This document shows positions 6,241 to 8,116 of a stretch of DNA of 8,116 nucleotides, in pieces. The notes beneath the pieces were generated by a model that worked only from the letters and a program-made list of their open reading frames with translations, was not told the DNA's origin and searched no databases. Each line of letters opens with the position of its first letter. Positions within the stretch are counted from its first letter, which is position 1. This DNA comes from Betaproteobacteria bacterium (GTDB taxonomy: Bacteria > Pseudomonadota > Gammaproteobacteria > Burkholderiales > Burkholderiaceae_C). The translations under genes were made by a program, and so were the position numbers. Location: NCBI GenBank assembly GCA_009927195.1, contig RFNL01000357.1:1-8116 (forward strand), in the 5' to 3' direction.

Positions 6241-6720
6241 TCATACCTGAGGGGAAGCCCCCGAAAAACCCTGCTGTCGCCAAGCCTCATACACCACCAC
6301 TGCAACCGCATTGGACAGATTCAAGCTGCGCTGGCCCTCGCGCATGGGCAGGCGCAGTTGGTGCTCGGGTGCAAATTGTGCGCGCAACGCATCAGGCAGG
6401 CCCGCAGTTTCGCTGCCAAACACCAGCCAATCGCCCGGTGCAAACGCGGTGTCATGCGGGCTGACCTGCCCTCGGGTGGTCAGGGCATAGGCTTGTCCGC
6501 CCTGGGTCAACATGGTCTGGCCCAGGGCTTGCCAATTGGCATGGGTGTGCAACTGCACCACCTCGTGGTAATCCAAGCCGGCACGGCGCATTTGCTTGTC
6601 ACTCAAATCAAAGCCCAACGGCTCCACCAAGTGCAGCTGGCATCCCGTGTTGGCCGCCAAGCGGATCACATTACCCGTGTTGGGTGGAATTTCAGGGTGA
6701 ACCAAGACGATGTGAAACAT
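6241..6720 (-). CDS. trmL: tRNA (cytidine/uridine-34-2'-O)-methyltransferase TrmL
   Basis: A 159-residue SPOUT-class methyltransferase that uses SAM to 2'-O-methylate the wobble base (C34 or cmnm5U34) of the two tRNA-Leu isoacceptors in E. coli; the E. coli enzyme is about the same length. Motifs are NTGNVIRLAANTG (14-26), VFGSETAGLP (100-109), and the trefoil-knot segment LPMREGQRSLNLSNAVAVV (124-142) followed by YEAWRQQGF. The start at 6720 (MFHIVLVHPE) fits the family exactly; the frame is open 32 residues further upstream, but that part is the comF 3' end read out of frame. The first 29 bases overlap the end of comF, and no SD is visible before the ATG (CAATCCCCACC), so translation is probably coupled to comF. 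It converges on the TauE-like gene. Confidence 0.93.
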   Translation of the reverse strand: MFHIVLVHPEIPPNTGNVIRLAANTGCQLHLVEPLGFDLSDKQMRRAGLDYHEVVQLHTHANWQALGQTMLTQGGQAYALTTRGQVSPHDTAFAPGDWLVFGSETAGLPDALRAQFAPEHQLRLPMREGQRSLNLSNAVAVVVYEAWRQQGFSGASPQV

Positions 6721-7477
6721 GGTGGGGATTGTCTGCGACAGACGAGCGAACTGTGTCTGGGGCCAGTGGGGGCGTATCGGTGCGTGCAAACACCACCGCA
6801 GTGATGTGTTGCACACCGACTTGGCGCAAGGCCAAGGCGGCTGTTTGCAAACTGCTGCCGGTGGTCATGACATCGTCGATCAACACCACTCGACGCCGAT
6901 GCAACGCGTTGGCATGAGCGGGATGGACCACCATGGTCCCGATCAGATTGCCCAGGCGCTCGGCCCTGGGCAGGCTGGCTTGGGTGGGTGTGTGGCGGAT
7001 GCGCAGCAGTGCGTCACGAATGGTTTTGCCAGGGGATAAATGCCGCGCCAATTCCAGGGCCTGGTTGAAGCCGCGCTCGCGCAAGCGCTCTCGCGACAAG
7101 GGCATGGGCAATACCGCATCGGCCCATTCCAACGCCGGTTCTACCCCTGGGGCGTGTTGCATGACATGCGCCAGATCTGCCGCACTGGCGCTGTCGCCGG
7201 TGAATTTCAAACGCGCCACGCAGGCATCCCATGGAAAGCTGTAGTCCACCGCACACAGGGCCTGATCCCAGGCAGGGGGAGATGCACAGCACGAGGGGCA
7301 AGGATGGGCAAAGCCGGGCAAGGCGCAAATCGGGCAGCGCGCCAATGGCTGCGCAAATCGCTCGATGCAAGCGCTGCAAATGGCTTGGGCTGGCCAAGCC
7401 TGGCAAATGCTGCACACACTCAAGCCACGCGGAAATGCCCCCCGTTGAATGAGTGCAGCCAAGTCAAACAAGCCCAT
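6692..7477 (-). CDS. comF: ComF family protein (zinc-finger phosphoribosyltransferase-like)
   Basis: A 261-residue protein of the ComF/GntX family. The N-terminal half has two four-cysteine clusters, CxxC pairs at C22/C25 with C34/C37 and C48/C51 with C60/C63, as in the ComF double zinc finger. Then follow the conserved LKFTGD segment, LPMPLSRERLRERGFNQA and the phosphoribosyltransferase PRPP-loop VVLIDDVMTTGSS with IDDVMTTG at 200-207. ComF proteins are needed for DNA uptake in naturally competent bacteria, probably in late steps of single-strand import; their enzymatic activity is not well established. Residues 234-261 after VVFART form a polar tail beyond the conserved fold and overlap the trmL start. 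The start at 7477 (MGLFDLAALIQ) was chosen over an open 64-residue extension that runs through the divergent gene. It has no SD; a promoter at 7484-7512 would make a leaderless mRNA. Confidence 0.88.
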   Translation of the reverse strand: MGLFDLAALIQRGAFPRGLSVCSICQAWPAQAICSACIERFAQPLARCPICALPGFAHPCPSCCASPPAWDQALCAVDYSFPWDACVARLKFTGDSASAADLAHVMQHAPGVEPALEWADAVLPMPLSRERLRERGFNQALELARHLSPGKTIRDALLRIRHTPTQASLPRAERLGNLIGTMVVHPAHANALHRRRVVLIDDVMTTGSSLQTAALALRQVGVQHITAVVFARTDTPPLAPDTVRSSVADNPHHVSHRLGSP

Positions 7478-7491
7478 TGCGCCAATATACT
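7463..7491 (+). promoter_or_regulatory. Candidate promoter for the BioC-like gene, leaderless
   Basis: TATACT (7486-7491) is a five-of-six -10 box that overlaps the comF -10 by four bases. The best -35 at 17 bases is GTCAAA (7463-7468), only three of six. The predicted start point, 7498-7499, coincides with the ATG of the BioC-like gene, which also lacks an SD. Confidence 0.35.
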
Positions 7492-7512
7492 GCCCGCCAT
7501 GTCCAAGGCCAA
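7484..7512 (-). promoter_or_regulatory. Candidate comF promoter giving a leaderless transcript
   Basis: On the minus strand TTGGCC (7507-7512), a 17-base spacer, and TATATT (7484-7489). Transcription would begin six or seven bases downstream, at or next to the A of the comF ATG (7477). No SD precedes that ATG. The -35 matches four of six consensus bases. Found by eye. Confidence 0.4.
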
Positions 7513-8116
7513 GACTGCGCTTCCCCCCACGCTCGATGCAAAGGCCGCGCGCAAGTGGCTGGAGCGGCCACAACCCCAAGCCGCCTGGTTGAGCGAAGAG
7601 GTGGCCAGACGCATGCAGCAGCGGCTCGATTGGTTTCGGCAAACGCCTCGAACCTGGGCCCATTGGCACCCCAGTGACAGCGGGTTACAGGTGCAGGCCT
7701 CTTTGCGCCAGCGTTATCCCAAAGCTGCTTGTTGGCTGGTGGAGCCCAACCCCCAGCGCGCAGCCCTGGCCCGTCAGCGACTGGGAGAACCTTGGTGGCG
7801 GGCTTGGCGACGCGGGGGGGTGCACATGGGGCCTATCCCCGATGAAGGGTTGGACATGGTGTGGGCCAATATGTTGCTGCACCACATCGCACGTCCGCTG
7901 GATTTAATGGGCCAGTGGCTTCGGTCTTTGGCCATTGACGGATTTGTCATGTTTTCAACCCTGGGACCAGACAGTTTGCGCCAATTGCAGGTGGTGCATC
8001 GCCAAATGGGTTGGGGGCAGCCAGGACCCGATTTGACCGATATGCATGACTGGGGCGATATGTTGTTAGAGGCTGGGTTTGCCCAACCGGTGATGGACAT
8101 GGAGCGCATCACCCTG
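7499..8116 (+). CDS. BioC-like methyltransferase, C-terminus cut by window edge
   Basis: A continuous open frame of 206 codons from ATG 7499 to the window end with no stop. It resembles the BioC-like proteins (often named malonyl-ACP methyltransferase or 'biotin synthase') that sit divergent from comF in Comamonadaceae. Supporting motifs: helical N-terminus WLSEEVARRMQQRLDW, VEPNP (81-85) at the end of strand 2, DMVWANMLLHH (119-129), IDGFVMFSTLGPDSLRQL (about 146-163) and DMHDWGDMLLEAGF (from 181), ending MDMERITL. BioC methylates malonyl-ACP to start biotin pimeloyl synthesis. The expected glycine-rich SAM motif I near residues 50-63 is replaced by RTWAHWHPSDSGL, so catalytic activity is doubtful. 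A run of seven G (7814-7820) lies inside the frame. No SD is visible, and the start is 21 bases from the divergent comF start. Confidence 0.8.
   Translation, partial: MSKAKTALPPTLDAKAARKWLERPQPQAAWLSEEVARRMQQRLDWFRQTPRTWAHWHPSDSGLQVQASLRQRYPKAACWLVEPNPQRAALARQRLGEPWWRAWRRGGVHMGPIPDEGLDMVWANMLLHHIARPLDLMGQWLRSLAIDGFVMFSTLGPDSLRQLQVVHRQMGWGQPGPDLTDMHDWGDMLLEAGFAQPVMDMERITL

Noticed and set aside
6229..6804. 191-codon plus-strand open frame over trmL
   Set aside because: It is antisense to a clearly recognisable TrmL with the SPOUT knot motif.
7478..7669. 64-codon upstream extension of comF
   Set aside because: It runs antisense through the BioC-like gene and is unlike ComF N-termini, which start just before the zinc-finger cysteines.
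1..8116. Search for tRNA, rRNA, CRISPR repeats, insertion sequences, attachment sites or a defence or secretion system
   Set aside because: No cloverleaf-like segment, regularly spaced repeat, transposase motif or terminal inverted repeats was seen; all genes are of common chromosomal families.

Overview
The window looks like a piece of ordinary chromosome from a freshwater-type betaproteobacterium, most likely family Comamonadaceae (Limnohabitans / Rhodoferax-like). This is inference from gene content and protein style: a MoxR/CoxE pair, a DUF1841 protein, a divergent ComF and BioC-like methyltransferase, and a ferredoxin-NADP reductase. I see no mobile element, CRISPR array, tRNA or rRNA. 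Ten genes are packed tightly, two of them cut by the window edges, and no gene-free stretch exceeds 145 bases.

Layout. (1) 1-1207, minus strand: a MoxR-type AAA+ ATPase followed by the N-terminal part of a CoxE-like VWA protein, probably one operon. (2) 1258-2704, plus strand: a diheme cytochrome c4-like protein, then 19 bases later an FkbM-family methyltransferase. (3) 2747-3181, minus: a DUF1841 protein. (4) 3320-4522, plus: a 3-oxoadipyl-CoA thiolase (pcaF type) with two inverted repeats in its leader. (5) 4526-5299, minus: ferredoxin-NADP+ reductase (fpr), whose stop lies 3 bases from the thiolase stop. (6) 5442-6206, plus: a TauE/SafE-family membrane permease with a TTG start. (7) 6241-7477, minus: comF followed by trmL, overlapping by 29 bases. 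(8) 7499 to the right edge, plus: the start of a BioC-like methyltransferase, divergent from comF across 21 bases.

The genes do not form one pathway. They cover chaperone-type protein maturation (MoxR/CoxE), periplasmic electron transfer (cytochrome c), aromatic-acid catabolism (thiolase), NADPH/ferredoxin redox balance (fpr), anion export (TauE), tRNA wobble modification (trmL) and DNA-uptake-related phosphoribosyltransferase functions (comF). Gene orientation alternates, so most units are one or two genes with short divergent or convergent junctions.

I did not find a convincing undescribed system. The most interesting signals are regulatory. The 21-base comF/BioC-like gap has back-to-back -10 boxes placed so that both mRNAs could be leaderless. 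Two perfect 7-bp dyads lie upstream of the thiolase. The truncated BioC-like protein lacks a recognisable glycine-rich SAM loop.
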